Positions 43,430 to 51,847 of a stretch of DNA of 64,000 bases are shown piece by piece. Each line of letters begins with the position of its first letter. Position 1 is the stretch's first letter. The stretch is from Niveibacterium sp. 24ML (lineage in GTDB: Bacteria > Pseudomonadota > Gammaproteobacteria > Burkholderiales > Rhodocyclaceae): positions 62,001 through 126,000 of the forward strand of contig NZ_JAPFHA010000013.1 in NCBI RefSeq assembly GCF_026586805.1, read 5' to 3'. The notes beneath the pieces are model-generated. The model ran no database searches. It was not told where the DNA came from and saw only the letters and a list, made by a program, of their open reading frames with translations. A program made the translations under genes and the position numbers.

Positions 43430-46297
43430 ATGCAGTCCATTGCCAACGAGCCGGCCGCCAAGCCTGCGCTTGCAGCCCCGCATTTCGAAGGCGCACCCGA
43501 GGCCGAGCGCTTCGGCGATTTCAAGGTTATCCGGCGCAATGGCGCCGTGGTGGGCTTTGAGCCTTCAAAGATCGCAGTTGCCGTGACGAAGGCGTTTCTG
43601 GCGGTGGAGGGGTCGCACGGCGCGGTGTCGGCGCGCGTGCGTGAAGTGGTCGGCAGCCTGACTGAGCAAGTGGTGCGTGCGCTGGTTCGTCGGCAACCGC
43701 ACGGCGGCACCTTCCACATCGAAGACATCCAGGATCAGGTCGAGCTGGCGCTGATGCGCTCTGGCGAACATGATGTGGCGCGCGCATACGTGCTTTATCG
43801 CGAAAAGCGCTCGGCCGAACGTGCGCAAAAGGCGAAGGCTGCGCCGCAGGAGTCCGCGCTGAACGTCACGCATCGTGGCGAACGGCGCCCGCTCGACCGC
43901 AACGCCCTGGCTCAGCTTGTGGCGGCGGCTTGCGTGGGGCTGACCGAGCAGACCAGGCCTGACGCGATCCTTGATGGGGCCCTGAAGAACCTCTACGACG
44001 GCGTGCCGCTGGACGAGGTGCGCAAGGCACTGATCCTTTCCGCGCGCACCCTGATCGAGCAGGAGCCCGCGTACAACTACGTCACGGCCCGTCTGCAACT
44101 GCATGTGATCCGCGACGAGGTGCTCGGCGAAGAAGTCAGCCAGGCGGATATGGCAATGCGCTACGCCGAGTACTTCCCGCGCTACATCAAGCTGGGCATT
44201 GAAGCGGAATTGCTTGATCCGAAGCTCGCCCAGTTCGACCTCGCGCGGATCGCCGCCGCGATTGTGGCCGAGCGCGATCTGAAGTTCGGCTACCTCGGGC
44301 TGCAGACCCTCTACGACCGCTACTTCCTGCACATCGAAGAGCGCCGCATCGAGCTGCCGCAGGTCTTCTTCATGCGCGTGGCGATGGGTCTTGCACTCGG
44401 CGAAATCGACCGCGAAGCGCGCGCGATCGAGTTCTACAACGTGCTCTCGCAGTTCGATTTCATGAGCTCGACGCCGACGCTGTTTAACGCCGGCACGCTG
44501 CACTCGCAGCTCTCGTCCTGCTACCTGACCACCATGGACGATAGCCTCGACGACATCTACCAGGCGATCAAGGAAAACGCGCTGCTGCAGAAGTTCGCCG
44601 GTGGCCTTGGCAACGACTGGACGCCGGTGCGCGCGCTCGGGGCCCGCATCAAGGGCACCAACGGCAAGAGCCAGGGCGTGATCCCCTTCCTCAAGGTGGT
44701 CAACGACACCGCAGTCGCCGTGAACCAAGGTGGCAAGCGCAAGGGGGCGGTCTGCGCGTATCTGGAGACCTGGCACCTCGATATCGAGGAATTCCTCGAA
44801 CTTCGCAAGAACACCGGCGACGACCGCCGCCGCACGCACGACATGAACACCGCGAACTGGATTCCGGATCTGTTCATGAAGCGTGTGATGGAAGGCGCCG
44901 AGTGGACGCTGTTCTCGCCCTCCGACGTGCCGGATCTGCACGACAAGTTCGGCCGCGCTTTCGAGGAAGCCTACGTCGAGTACGAGCGTCGCGCGGATCG
45001 CGGCGACATCAAGCTGTTCCGCCGTATGCCGGCGCTGCAGCTGTGGCGCAAGATGCTGACGATGCTGTTCGAGACCGGGCATCCGTGGATCACCTTCAAG
45101 GACCCGTGCAACATCCGCTCGCCGCAGCAGCATGTCGGCGTGGTGCATAGCTCGAACCTCTGCACCGAGATCACGCTGAATACGTCCGACACCGAGATAG
45201 CGGTGTGCAACCTCGGCTCGGTGAACCTGCTCGCACACCTGGGCAAGGATGGCGAGCTCGACCATGACAAGCTGCGCCGCACCATCCGCACCGCGATGCG
45301 GATGCTCGACAACGTCGTCGACATCAACTACTACGCGGTCGGCAAGGCGCGTAACTCGAACCTCAAACACCGCCCGGTCGGCCTCGGCATCATGGGCTTC
45401 CAGGACTGTCTGCACGCCAAGCGCATCCCGTATGCGTCGGAGGATGCGATCGCGTTCGCCGATCGCTCAATGGAAGCCGTGTGCTACTACGCCTACTGGG
45501 CCTCGACCGATCTGGCCGAGGAGCGCGGCCGCTATTCAAGCTTCCGCGGCTCACTGTGGGACCGCGGCATCCTGCCGCTCGACAGCCTCAAGCTGCTGGC
45601 CGAAGAGCGGGGCGGCTATCTCGAAGTCGACACGGCGAGCACGCTGGACTGGGACGCGCTGCGCCGCCGCATTGGCGAGGTCGGCATGCGCAATTCGAAC
45701 TGCGTGGCGATTGCACCGACTGCAACGATCTCCAACATCGTGGGTGTTGATGCCTGCATCGAACCGACCTACCAGAACCTCTTCGTCAAATCGAACCTGT
45801 CGGGCGAGTTCACGGTGGTGAACGAATCGCTGGTGCGCGACCTCAAGCAGCTTGGCTTGTGGGACGAGGTGATGATCGCCGACCTCAAGTACTTCGACGG
45901 CTCGCTTGCGAAGATCGATCGCATCCCCGAAGCCCTGCGCAGCCTGTACGCAACCGCGTTCGAAGTGGAGCCTAAGTGGATCGTGGAATGTGCTGCGCGT
46001 CGCGCGAAGTGGATCGACCAGGCGCAGTCGCTCAACATCTACATGGCTGGCGCATCTGGCCGCAAGCTTGATGAAACCTACAAGCTCGCGTGGCTACGCG
46101 GTCTGAAGACAACCTACTACCTGCGTGCGCTGGGGGCGACGTCGGCAGAGAAGTCGACCGGCCGCGGTGGCGAACTCAATGCAGTGCCGGTAGGCGGTGG
46201 GCTTGGTGCTACGGCCACGAGTGCAGCGATCAATCCCGCAAGTGAGCCGGCGAAGTTTTGCAGCATCGATAACCCCGACTGTGAAGCCTGCCAGTAG
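43430..46297 (+). CDS. nrdA: Class Ia ribonucleoside-diphosphate reductase alpha subunit
   Basis: A 955-residue NrdA. An N-terminal ATP-cone (about 31-125, with VIRRNGAVVGFEPSKI) is followed by a second, more divergent cone-like segment (about 145-235). The catalytic barrel has SSTPTLFNAGTLHSQLSSCYL with an active-site cysteine, HSSNLCTEITLNTSD with the thiyl-radical cysteine region, and NCVAIAPTATISNI. The C-terminal CSIDNPDCEACQ carries the redox-active cysteines. It reduces ribonucleoside diphosphates, with the ATP-cone sensing dATP/ATP. It is followed after 283 bp by nrdB. Confidence 0.95.
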   Translation: MQSIANEPAAKPALAAPHFEGAPEAERFGDFKVIRRNGAVVGFEPSKIAVAVTKAFLAVEGSHGAVSARVREVVGSLTEQVVRALVRRQPHGGTFHIEDIQDQVELALMRSGEHDVARAYVLYREKRSAERAQKAKAAPQESALNVTHRGERRPLDRNALAQLVAAACVGLTEQTRPDAILDGALKNLYDGVPLDEVRKALILSARTLIEQEPAYNYVTARLQLHVIRDEVLGEEVSQADMAMRYAEYFPRYIKLGIEAELLDPKLAQFDLARIAAAIVAERDLKFGYLGLQTLYDRYFLHIEERRIELPQVFFMRVAMGLALGEIDREARAIEFYNVLSQFDFMSSTPTLFNAGTLHSQLSSCYLTTMDDSLDDIYQAIKENALLQKFAGGLGNDWTPVRALGARIKGTNGKSQGVIPFLKVVNDTAVAVNQGGKRKGAVCAYLETWHLDIEEFLELRKNTGDDRRRTHDMNTANWIPDLFMKRVMEGAEWTLFSPSDVPDLHDKFGRAFEEAYVEYERRADRGDIKLFRRMPALQLWRKMLTMLFETGHPWITFKDPCNIRSPQQHVGVVHSSNLCTEITLNTSDTEIAVCNLGSVNLLAHLGKDGELDHDKLRRTIRTAMRMLDNVVDINYYAVGKARNSNLKHRPVGLGIMGFQDCLHAKRIPYASEDAIAFADRSMEAVCYYAYWASTDLAEERGRYSSFRGSLWDRGILPLDSLKLLAEERGGYLEVDTASTLDWDALRRRIGEVGMRNSNCVAIAPTATISNIVGVDACIEPTYQNLFVKSNLSGEFTVVNESLVRDLKQLGLWDEVMIADLKYFDGSLAKIDRIPEALRSLYATAFEVEPKWIVECAARRAKWIDQAQSLNIYMAGASGRKLDETYKLAWLRGLKTTYYLRALGATSAEKSTGRGGELNAVPVGGGLGATATSAAINPASEPAKFCSIDNPDCEACQ

Positions 46298-46580
46298 GCA
46301 CATGAGGCTCCGACCCTGGCGGGAGCGTGCTCCATATTTTTTCGGACGCGCGGCAATGCGAAGTTGGCTGTCAGAGATCGTGCCCGCTGGAGAGCGGCGC
46401 GCAGCAAGGCTCTCCGGGTGTCGCCAGGAAAGCTAGGGTTCATGCGGGTTTCGGCGTTCCTGCTGCGCGTCGGGTGACGCACAACTTCGCGGAAACCCGC
46501 GCCAGCCTTGCGTCTTGGCGAAACAACATCTTGCAGAAATTTGTTGCTCGATACAGAAAATTGAACTAAAGGATATTGGC
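46298..46580 (+). other. nrdA-nrdB intergenic region
   Basis: This 283-bp gap has no convincing ORF. GGCTCC and GGGAGC near 46305-46325 can pair, or GGAG can pair with CTCC at 46322-46333, directly before ATATTTTTT; this may be a weak terminator or attenuator. An AT-rich stretch precedes nrdB and could hold a second promoter. Confidence 0.4.
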
Positions 46581-47720
46581 ATGCTGAATTTTGACGACGA
46601 TCTCGGAATTGACGTTCGCAGACAAGCCCGCGCGGCCGAGGCCAGCGCGTCGTCGTCGGTTTCATCCGCGTTTGCAGCAACGGATGCAATGCTCGAACCG
46701 CTCCGTCGGATCAATGCCGCCGACAAGCGAGTCATCAACGGCGCAACCGACGTCAATCAGCTCGTGCCGTTCAAGTACAAGTGGGCGTGGGAGAAATACC
46801 TCGCCACCTGTGCGAATCACTGGATGCCGCAAGAGGTGAACATGGCGCGCGATATCGCGCTGTGGAAAGACCCGAATGGGCTCACCGAAGACGAGCGCCG
46901 CATCGTCAAGCGCAATCTCGGCTTCTTTGTCACGGCAGACTCGCTTGCCGCGAACAACATTGTGCTGGGTACCTATCGCCACATCACCGCGCCGGAGTGC
47001 CGTCAGTTTCTGCTGCGCCAGGCGTTCGAGGAGGCGATTCATACCCATGCCTACCAGTACATCGTGGAATCGCTTGGGCTGGACGAAGGCGAGATCTTCA
47101 ACGCCTACCACGAGATCCCGACGATCCGCGCGAAGGATGAGTTCCTCATCCCCTTCATCGAGACGCTGACGGACCCGAACTTCAAGACTGGTACGCCCGA
47201 AGCAGACCAGCAACTGCTGCGCTCGCTGATCGTATTCGCCTGCATCATGGAAGGCTTGTTCTTCTATGTGGGCTTCGCTCAGATCCTCGCGCTCGGTCGC
47301 CAGAACAAAATGACCGGCGCGGCCGAGCAGTACCAGTACATCCTTCGCGACGAGTCGATGCACTGCAACTTTGGCATCGACCTCATCAACACCATCAAGC
47401 TCGAAAACCCGCATCTATGGACGCCGGCCTTCCGCGACGAGATTCGCGCGCTGATGCAAAAAGGTGTCGAGCTTGAGTACCGTTACGCAGAAGACACCAT
47501 GCCGCGCGGCGTATTGGGTCTGAACGCATCAATGTTCAAAGAGTACTTGCGGTTCATCGCGAATCGTCGCTGCCAGCAGATCGGACTCGACACGATCTAT
47601 CCCGGGGCGGAGAACCCGTTCCCATGGATGAGCGAGATGATTGACCTGAAGAAGGAACGTAATTTCTTCGAGACGCGAGTGATCGAGTACCAGACGGGAG
47701 GGGCGCTCAGTTGGGATTGA
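46581..47720 (+). CDS. nrdB: Class Ia ribonucleoside-diphosphate reductase beta subunit
   Basis: A 379-residue di-iron radical subunit. The ligand region has Asp120 ([12 protein letters not shown]), then [12 protein letters not shown] with Glu151, His154 and the radical tyrosine Tyr158 in the E. coli-like E-xx-H-xxx-Y spacing, so it is a tyrosyl-radical rather than a Phe-substituted class Ic enzyme. Later ligands are in [14 protein letters not shown] and [16 protein letters not shown] 46581 has AAGGA 7 nt upstream. Confidence 0.94.
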   Translation: MLNFDDDLGIDVRRQARAAEASASSSVSSAFAATDAMLEPLRRINAADKRVINGATDVNQLVPFKYKWAWEKYLATCANHWMPQEVNMARDIALWKDPNGLTEDERRIVKRNLGFFVTADSLAANNIVLGTYRHITAPECRQFLLRQAFEEAIHTHAYQYIVESLGLDEGEIFNAYHEIPTIRAKDEFLIPFIETLTDPNFKTGTPEADQQLLRSLIVFACIMEGLFFYVGFAQILALGRQNKMTGAAEQYQYILRDESMHCNFGIDLINTIKLENPHLWTPAFRDEIRALMQKGVELEYRYAEDTMPRGVLGLNASMFKEYLRFIANRRCQQIGLDTIYPGAENPFPWMSEMIDLKKERNFFETRVIEYQTGGALSWD

Positions 47721-47772
47721 GTCACTGGTCACACCCTTTCGTCTCGCACAACGCAGTTCCAGTTTTCTTAAC

Positions 47773-47789
47773 GCCGCACAAAGTGCGGC
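47773..47789. repeat. Hairpin between nrdB and the histone-like gene
   Basis: GCCGCAC-AAA-GTGCGGC is a 7-bp perfect stem, followed by a second small CCCC-TT-GGGG stem near 47813-47822. No T tract follows, so termination is uncertain. Confidence 0.4.
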
Positions 47790-47858
47790 AGCGGCGCGTT
47801 ACTCCCCTTGGGGTGGCGTACCCATTGACTGACCTACGACGCTTCGATGGAGGGTGAC

Positions 47859-49319
47859 ATGGCAACAGCAAAAAGCAGTGACAAGACCAAGAAGCCGGCG
47901 GCCACCAAGGCCGCGGCAAAGCCGGTAGAAAAGAAAGTTGCGGCCAAGCCGGTCGCCAAGAAAGCGGCAGCGCCGAAGGCCGCCGCAAAACCGGCGGCTA
48001 AGGCCGCCGCGAAGCCTGCCGCAAAGGCTGCGGCAAAGCCCGCGGTGAAGAAGGCGGCTGCGAAGCCGGCCGCCAAGGCTCCGGCCAAGGCTGCTGCAAA
48101 ACCGGCCGCGAAAGCGGCGGCGAAGCCTGTGGCCAAGAAGGCGGTGGCGGCAAAGCCAGCAGCCAAGCCCGCGGCAAAGAAACCTGCTGCCACCAAGGCA
48201 GCGGCGGTGAAGGCGCCCGCGAAGAAGGCGGCAGCCAAGCCCGCAGCAAAGCCAGCCGCCAAGGCCAGCGCAAAGCCGGCAGCAAAACCGGCGGCAAAGA
48301 AGCCGGCCGCGAAACCCGTTGCGAAGCCTGCAGCGAAGAAACCCGCTGCGGCCAAGCCGGCGGCCAAAGTTACTGAGCGGAAGACGACGGTCAAGCGCCC
48401 GATCGAAACCCGTGCTGTCGCGCCCAAGGCAGCCAAGAAGGCTGTTGCTGCGAAGCCTGCCGCAAAGAAGGTGGTTGCTAAGACGGCCGCCAAGCCGGCT
48501 GCCAAGGCGACTGCCAAGCCGGCAGCAAAGAAAGTCGCAGCAAAGCCGGCAGCCAAGAAGGCCACCGGCGCCGTCGCCCAAGTGAAGACGGCGGTCGCCA
48601 AGGCTGAGAAGGCCGTCAAGAAGACCGCCGCAGCGAAGGTTACGGCTGCCAAGAAGGCTGTCGTAAAGGCGGAAAAGGTGGTCAAGAAGACGGCCACCAA
48701 GAAAGTGGCCGAAGCCAAGAAAGCGGTGGCAGGCGCTGAGAAGGCTGTCCAGAAGGCGGCCAAGAAAGCGGTAGCCAAGGCTACTGAGGTCAAGAAGGCA
48801 GTGACCAAAGCGGTTGCGAAGGCAGAGAAGGCAGTCGTCAAGGCTGTCGCGCCTGCCGCGAAAAAAGCAGCAGCCAAGACCCCTGCAGCGAAGCCCGCTG
48901 CGCCAAAGGCCGCCCCGGCAAAGCCTGCAGCAGCCAAGCCCGCGGCGAAGAAGGCTGCGAGCAAGCCTGCGGCCGCGAAGGCAGAAGTCAAAGCGGCTGA
49001 GGTCAAGCCCGCCGAGCCCAAGCCTGCTGAGAAGCTTGCGGAAAAGAAGGCTGCGGTGAAGAAGCCGGCAACCAAGAAATCGGCACCCAAGAAGGCAGAA
49101 GTTGCGCCGGCTGCTCCGATCGCGGCGCCTGCTGCGGAAGCCGCGAAGCCTGCCGCCGACGCCGCGAAGGTGGAAGCCGCAGAGCCGGCCGCGGATGCGA
49201 AGCCTGCAGACGCGGCCAAGCCGGATGCGAAGCCGTCGACCGCAGCAACGCCAGGGCTCAAGTCATCGCTGAACCCGACTGCGGCCTGGCCGTTCCCGAG
49301 CGGGTCGCGCCCGTCCTGA
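47859..49319 (+). CDS. Histone H1-like Lys/Ala/Pro-rich repeat protein
   Basis: A 486-residue protein made almost wholly of Lys, Ala and Pro, with dozens of KPAAK/KAAAK-type pentapeptide units up to about residue 330, then an AAP/AEP-rich, more acidic tail ending in WPFPSGSRPS. It resembles the C-terminal tails of eukaryotic H1, AlgP (AlgR3) of Pseudomonas and the H1-like proteins of Bordetella, which bind DNA non-specifically. It has no phasin domain, so it is not PhaF. ATG 47859 has GGAGGG upstream. Repeat number is likely to vary between strains. It ends in a strong terminator. Confidence 0.82.
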   Translation: MATAKSSDKTKKPAATKAAAKPVEKKVAAKPVAKKAAAPKAAAKPAAKAAAKPAAKAAAKPAVKKAAAKPAAKAPAKAAAKPAAKAAAKPVAKKAVAAKPAAKPAAKKPAATKAAAVKAPAKKAAAKPAAKPAAKASAKPAAKPAAKKPAAKPVAKPAAKKPAAAKPAAKVTERKTTVKRPIETRAVAPKAAKKAVAAKPAAKKVVAKTAAKPAAKATAKPAAKKVAAKPAAKKATGAVAQVKTAVAKAEKAVKKTAAAKVTAAKKAVVKAEKVVKKTATKKVAEAKKAVAGAEKAVQKAAKKAVAKATEVKKAVTKAVAKAEKAVVKAVAPAAKKAAAKTPAAKPAAPKAAPAKPAAAKPAAKKAASKPAAAKAEVKAAEVKPAEPKPAEKLAEKKAAVKKPATKKSAPKKAEVAPAAPIAAPAAEAAKPAADAAKVEAAEPAADAKPADAAKPDAKPSTAATPGLKSSLNPTAAWPFPSGSRPS

Positions 49320-49339
49320 CAGCGTTAGCTTGATGGCAT

Positions 49340-49370
49340 AAAGGCACGTGCTTGCACGTGCCTTTTTTGT
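49340..49370 (+). terminator. Intrinsic terminator of the histone-like gene
   Basis: GGCACGTGC-TT-GCACGTGCC with flanking AAA and TTTTTT tracts, a strong terminator. Confidence 0.9.
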
Positions 49371-49782
49371 TTCGGCATTGGGCGGGCGGCCTTGAGGGTC
49401 GCGCCGGCACAGCCTCTTCAGATTATGTCAATGGCATCACCCTTGCGGGGCGCGGCTTCCCGCCAGATTGACAATTCCGTGTCGAATCAATAGACTGCGG
49501 ATCGTCTGGTTGCGATAGATACATCGCAGTAGTTATTTCATTGAAGCGAACAGACCGCCAGCTTCTGTCTCGTTCCAAGTTTTCTTCGCTGTTTAGTCGG
49601 TGCTTCGTCTGGTTGCGGCGCTGCACCTCGATCGACCCTTGACCACTTTGCGCGGTGTCGCCCGCGCGCTGACAACACGTAAGCATCTGATTGATCCAGC
49701 CGTTTGAGCTTGGGCAGCGGGCTTCCTTGTGTTCTTCAGTTTGTTCGGGCGAGTTTTCCGTCAGAGCCTCAGAGGAGGAATG
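49371..49782 (+). other. Long upstream region of the lytic transglycosylase gene
   Basis: About 410 bp without a convincing gene. It carries a good promoter at 49468-49496, leaving a leader of about 280 nt before the ATG. The leader is less GC-rich than its surroundings and has no obvious long hairpin. Confidence 0.5.
49468..49496 (+). promoter_or_regulatory. Sigma-70 promoter for the lytic transglycosylase
   Basis: A perfect -35 TTGACA (49468-49473), a 17-bp spacer and TAGACT (49491-49496). Confidence 0.65.
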
Positions 49783-50520
49783 ATGATCTACGCAACTCGC
49801 GTCGCGGCATTTACCCGGCACGTTGGTTCCTTTGTCCTGCATTTTGCTCATGGCAGTCTTCTCGTTGCAGGGCTGGTGGTAACCCTCGTGTTTGGGATGC
49901 GTGTTTTCGACCAAGGCTGGAGCGGCCTTCCGCTCAATAAATTGTTCGGGCAGGCTGAAGCTTCCGTGGCTTCCGAGGACACGCTGACCCCGTCCGATCT
50001 GACTGCAACCGAGCAGGACCTGGCCCTGGTGGATCCAGAGCACCCGGAGAAGCTCTCGCCAGAGATGGAGCGCGTCACCGACTACCTCGCGCGTCGTTAT
50101 CGTGTTGCGCGCGCGGCAGTGGAGCCCCTGATCGTTGCCGCCCAGAGGGCGGGGCATGCCGCAGGGGTTGATCCGCTGCTGATCGTTGCCGTGGTGGGGG
50201 TGGAGTCCAGCTTCAACCCGTTTGCCGAGAGCCCCTTCGGAGCACAGGGCTTGATGCAGGTTGTGCCGCGCTTCCATCAAGACAAGATCGATGGAAGCCT
50301 TGCCGAGGCACCTTTGCTGGACCCGACCGAGAACATCCGCGTCGGCGCCCAGGTGCTGAAGGAGTACATCCGTCGCAACGGCTCGCTGGTGGCGGGATTG
50401 CAGCAGTACGGCGGCGCGATCGACGATCCGACCGAGGGTTACGCCAACAAGGTGATCGCCGAGAAGCAGCGCCTCATGATCGCCATGCGTCAAGGCGCGA
50501 AAGTGGCGTCAGCGAGATAA
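49783..50520 (+). CDS. Lytic transglycosylase (SLT domain)
   Basis: A 245-residue membrane-anchored muramidase-like enzyme. A hydrophobic segment (SLLVAGLVVTLVFGM, about 23-40) anchors it, a spacer follows, and the SLT domain begins VDPLLIVAVVGVESSFNPFAESPFGAQGLMQVVP; the Glu in VESSF is the catalytic acid. YGGAIDDPTEGYANKVI is the late conserved block. It cleaves peptidoglycan with anhydromuropeptide formation. ATG 49783 is preferred over the adjacent ATG 49780 because AGGAGG is then 5 nt away. Confidence 0.88.
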   Translation: MIYATRVAAFTRHVGSFVLHFAHGSLLVAGLVVTLVFGMRVFDQGWSGLPLNKLFGQAEASVASEDTLTPSDLTATEQDLALVDPEHPEKLSPEMERVTDYLARRYRVARAAVEPLIVAAQRAGHAAGVDPLLIVAVVGVESSFNPFAESPFGAQGLMQVVPRFHQDKIDGSLAEAPLLDPTENIRVGAQVLKEYIRRNGSLVAGLQQYGGAIDDPTEGYANKVIAEKQRLMIAMRQGAKVASAR

Positions 50521-50537
50521 GTTCTGACTGCTTCAAT

Positions 50538-50568
50538 GAAAACGCCGGCCCTGCGCCGGCGTTTTCAT
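50538..50568. terminator. Bidirectional terminator between the transglycosylase and the aminotransferase
   Basis: AAAACGCCGGC and GCCGGCGTTTT form an 11-bp stem with a 5-nt loop, suiting both convergent genes. Confidence 0.85.
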
Positions 50569-50579
50569 TTCTGGCGTGC

Positions 50580-51764
50580 TCAAGTCAGCGCCCTGCGCAT
50601 GCGTTCCAGCGCGACGGCGATGCGGCTTTCGTTTACCGTGTAGGCGAAACGAAGCCAGCGCTCCGGGGCTTGCATGCCGAAGTCGCGCCCCGGCGTGCTT
50701 GCGACGCCCGCTTGATCAAGCAGACGGTGCGCAAGTTCGAAGCTGTCGGCGGCGAGTCGGCTGCAGTCGGCGTACACGTAGAACGCGCCGGATGGCTCCG
50801 CCGGGATCGCGAAGCCCAGCGCACGCAGGCCTTCGATTAGTTTGTTGCGTCGTTGCCCGAGTTCTGTTCGGCGCTCTTCAAGGATCGCGGTGGTTTCCGG
50901 CGCGAAGGCGGCCAGTGCAGCATGCTGCGCCGGCGTTGATGGGCTGATGAAGAAGTGCTGGGCGAGTTTTTCGATCTCGCGCAGGTATGCGTCGGGAGCG
51001 ACCAGCCAGCCCAGGCGCCAGCCGGTCATGCCGAAGTACTTCGAGAAGCTGTTGATGACGAATGCGTCACCGTTGTCCGACAGCGCGGTTTGCGGTTCGC
51101 CGTCGTAGCAAAGGCCCTGATAGATTTCGTCGACGATAATGGCCGCGTTGCGGGCCTTGACGTACCGGCTCACGGCTTCGAGGGTTCCGCGCGAGATGGT
51201 GGTGCCGGTCGGATTTGAAGGGCTGGCAATCATGATGCCGCGTGTCTTCGGCGTCCAGGCTGCTTGTACTTGCGGCAGTGTGGGTTGGAAGTTATCGGCG
51301 GCGTACACGGGCAAGGGCTTGGCGTGGCCCTCGAATGCCCGTACGAAGTAGCGGTTGCATGGATAGCCCGGATCCGGAATCAGCCATTCATCACCAGGTT
51401 CGGTCAGGGCGGCCAGCGCGAGCAGTAGCGCGCCCGACGCACCTGCGGTCACGATGATGTTGCGGGCGTTGACCGCGACGCCGAATCGCGCAGCGTAGTG
51501 TTGCGCAATGGCCTCCCGCAGCGCGGGCAGGCCAAGTGCCGGGGTGTAGCGGACCTGGCCCCCAGCCAGAAAGGCCTGCGCAGCGGCGATTACGGGCGCT
51601 GGGGTGGGGAAGTCGGGTTCGCCGACCTCCATGTGGATGATGTCACGTCCGGCCGCCTCAAGCGCCTGCGCGCGGGCGAGCAACTCCATCACATGAAAAG
51701 GTTCGATTTCGAGCGCGCGCCGGGCGATGGGCCCTGCAGCGAAGGAGGCGGTGTATTCGGTCAT
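50580..51764 (-). CDS. Class I PLP-dependent aminotransferase
   Basis: A 394-residue fold-type I aminotransferase. MEVGEPDFPTP opens the cofactor domain, ASPSNPTGTTI and VDEIYQGLCYDG bind PLP, and NSFSKYFGMTGWRLGW holds the PLP lysine; RWLRFAYTVNESRI supplies the substrate-carboxylate arginine. It is probably an aspartate- or alanine-type aminotransferase; the amino acid preference cannot be told. It is followed on the minus strand by a bidirectional terminator and preceded by the pckG terminator. Confidence 0.88.
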   Translation of the reverse strand: MTEYTASFAAGPIARRALEIEPFHVMELLARAQALEAAGRDIIHMEVGEPDFPTPAPVIAAAQAFLAGGQVRYTPALGLPALREAIAQHYAARFGVAVNARNIIVTAGASGALLLALAALTEPGDEWLIPDPGYPCNRYFVRAFEGHAKPLPVYAADNFQPTLPQVQAAWTPKTRGIMIASPSNPTGTTISRGTLEAVSRYVKARNAAIIVDEIYQGLCYDGEPQTALSDNGDAFVINSFSKYFGMTGWRLGWLVAPDAYLREIEKLAQHFFISPSTPAQHAALAAFAPETTAILEERRTELGQRRNKLIEGLRALGFAIPAEPSGAFYVYADCSRLAADSFELAHRLLDQAGVASTPGRDFGMQAPERWLRFAYTVNESRIAVALERMRRALT

Positions 51765-51790
51765 CCACGTACTCTACGCCGCAGACCAAT

Positions 51791-51819
51791 CAAAAAGAAA
51801 CGCCACCCGAAGGTGGCGT
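51791..51819 (-). terminator. Intrinsic terminator of pckG
   Basis: On the minus strand ACGCCACC-TTCG-GGTGGCGT is followed by TTCTTTTT. Confidence 0.88.
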
Positions 51820-51847
51820 CGCTGGGTGCGGGTTGGTCGCGGTGGGC

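Noticed and set aside
43565-45415. 616-codon minus-strand frame in nrdA
   Set aside because: Antisense shadow of nrdA with low-complexity composition.
47834-49261. 475-codon Ala/Gly/Phe-rich minus-strand frame in the histone-like gene
   Set aside because: It is the complement of the Lys/Ala/Pro repeats. The plus frame has the ribosome binding site, ATG and terminator.
47859-49319. Repeats read as a CRISPR or satellite array
   Set aside because: The repeats are short, imperfect, in frame and coding (KPAAK units); there are no unique spacers.
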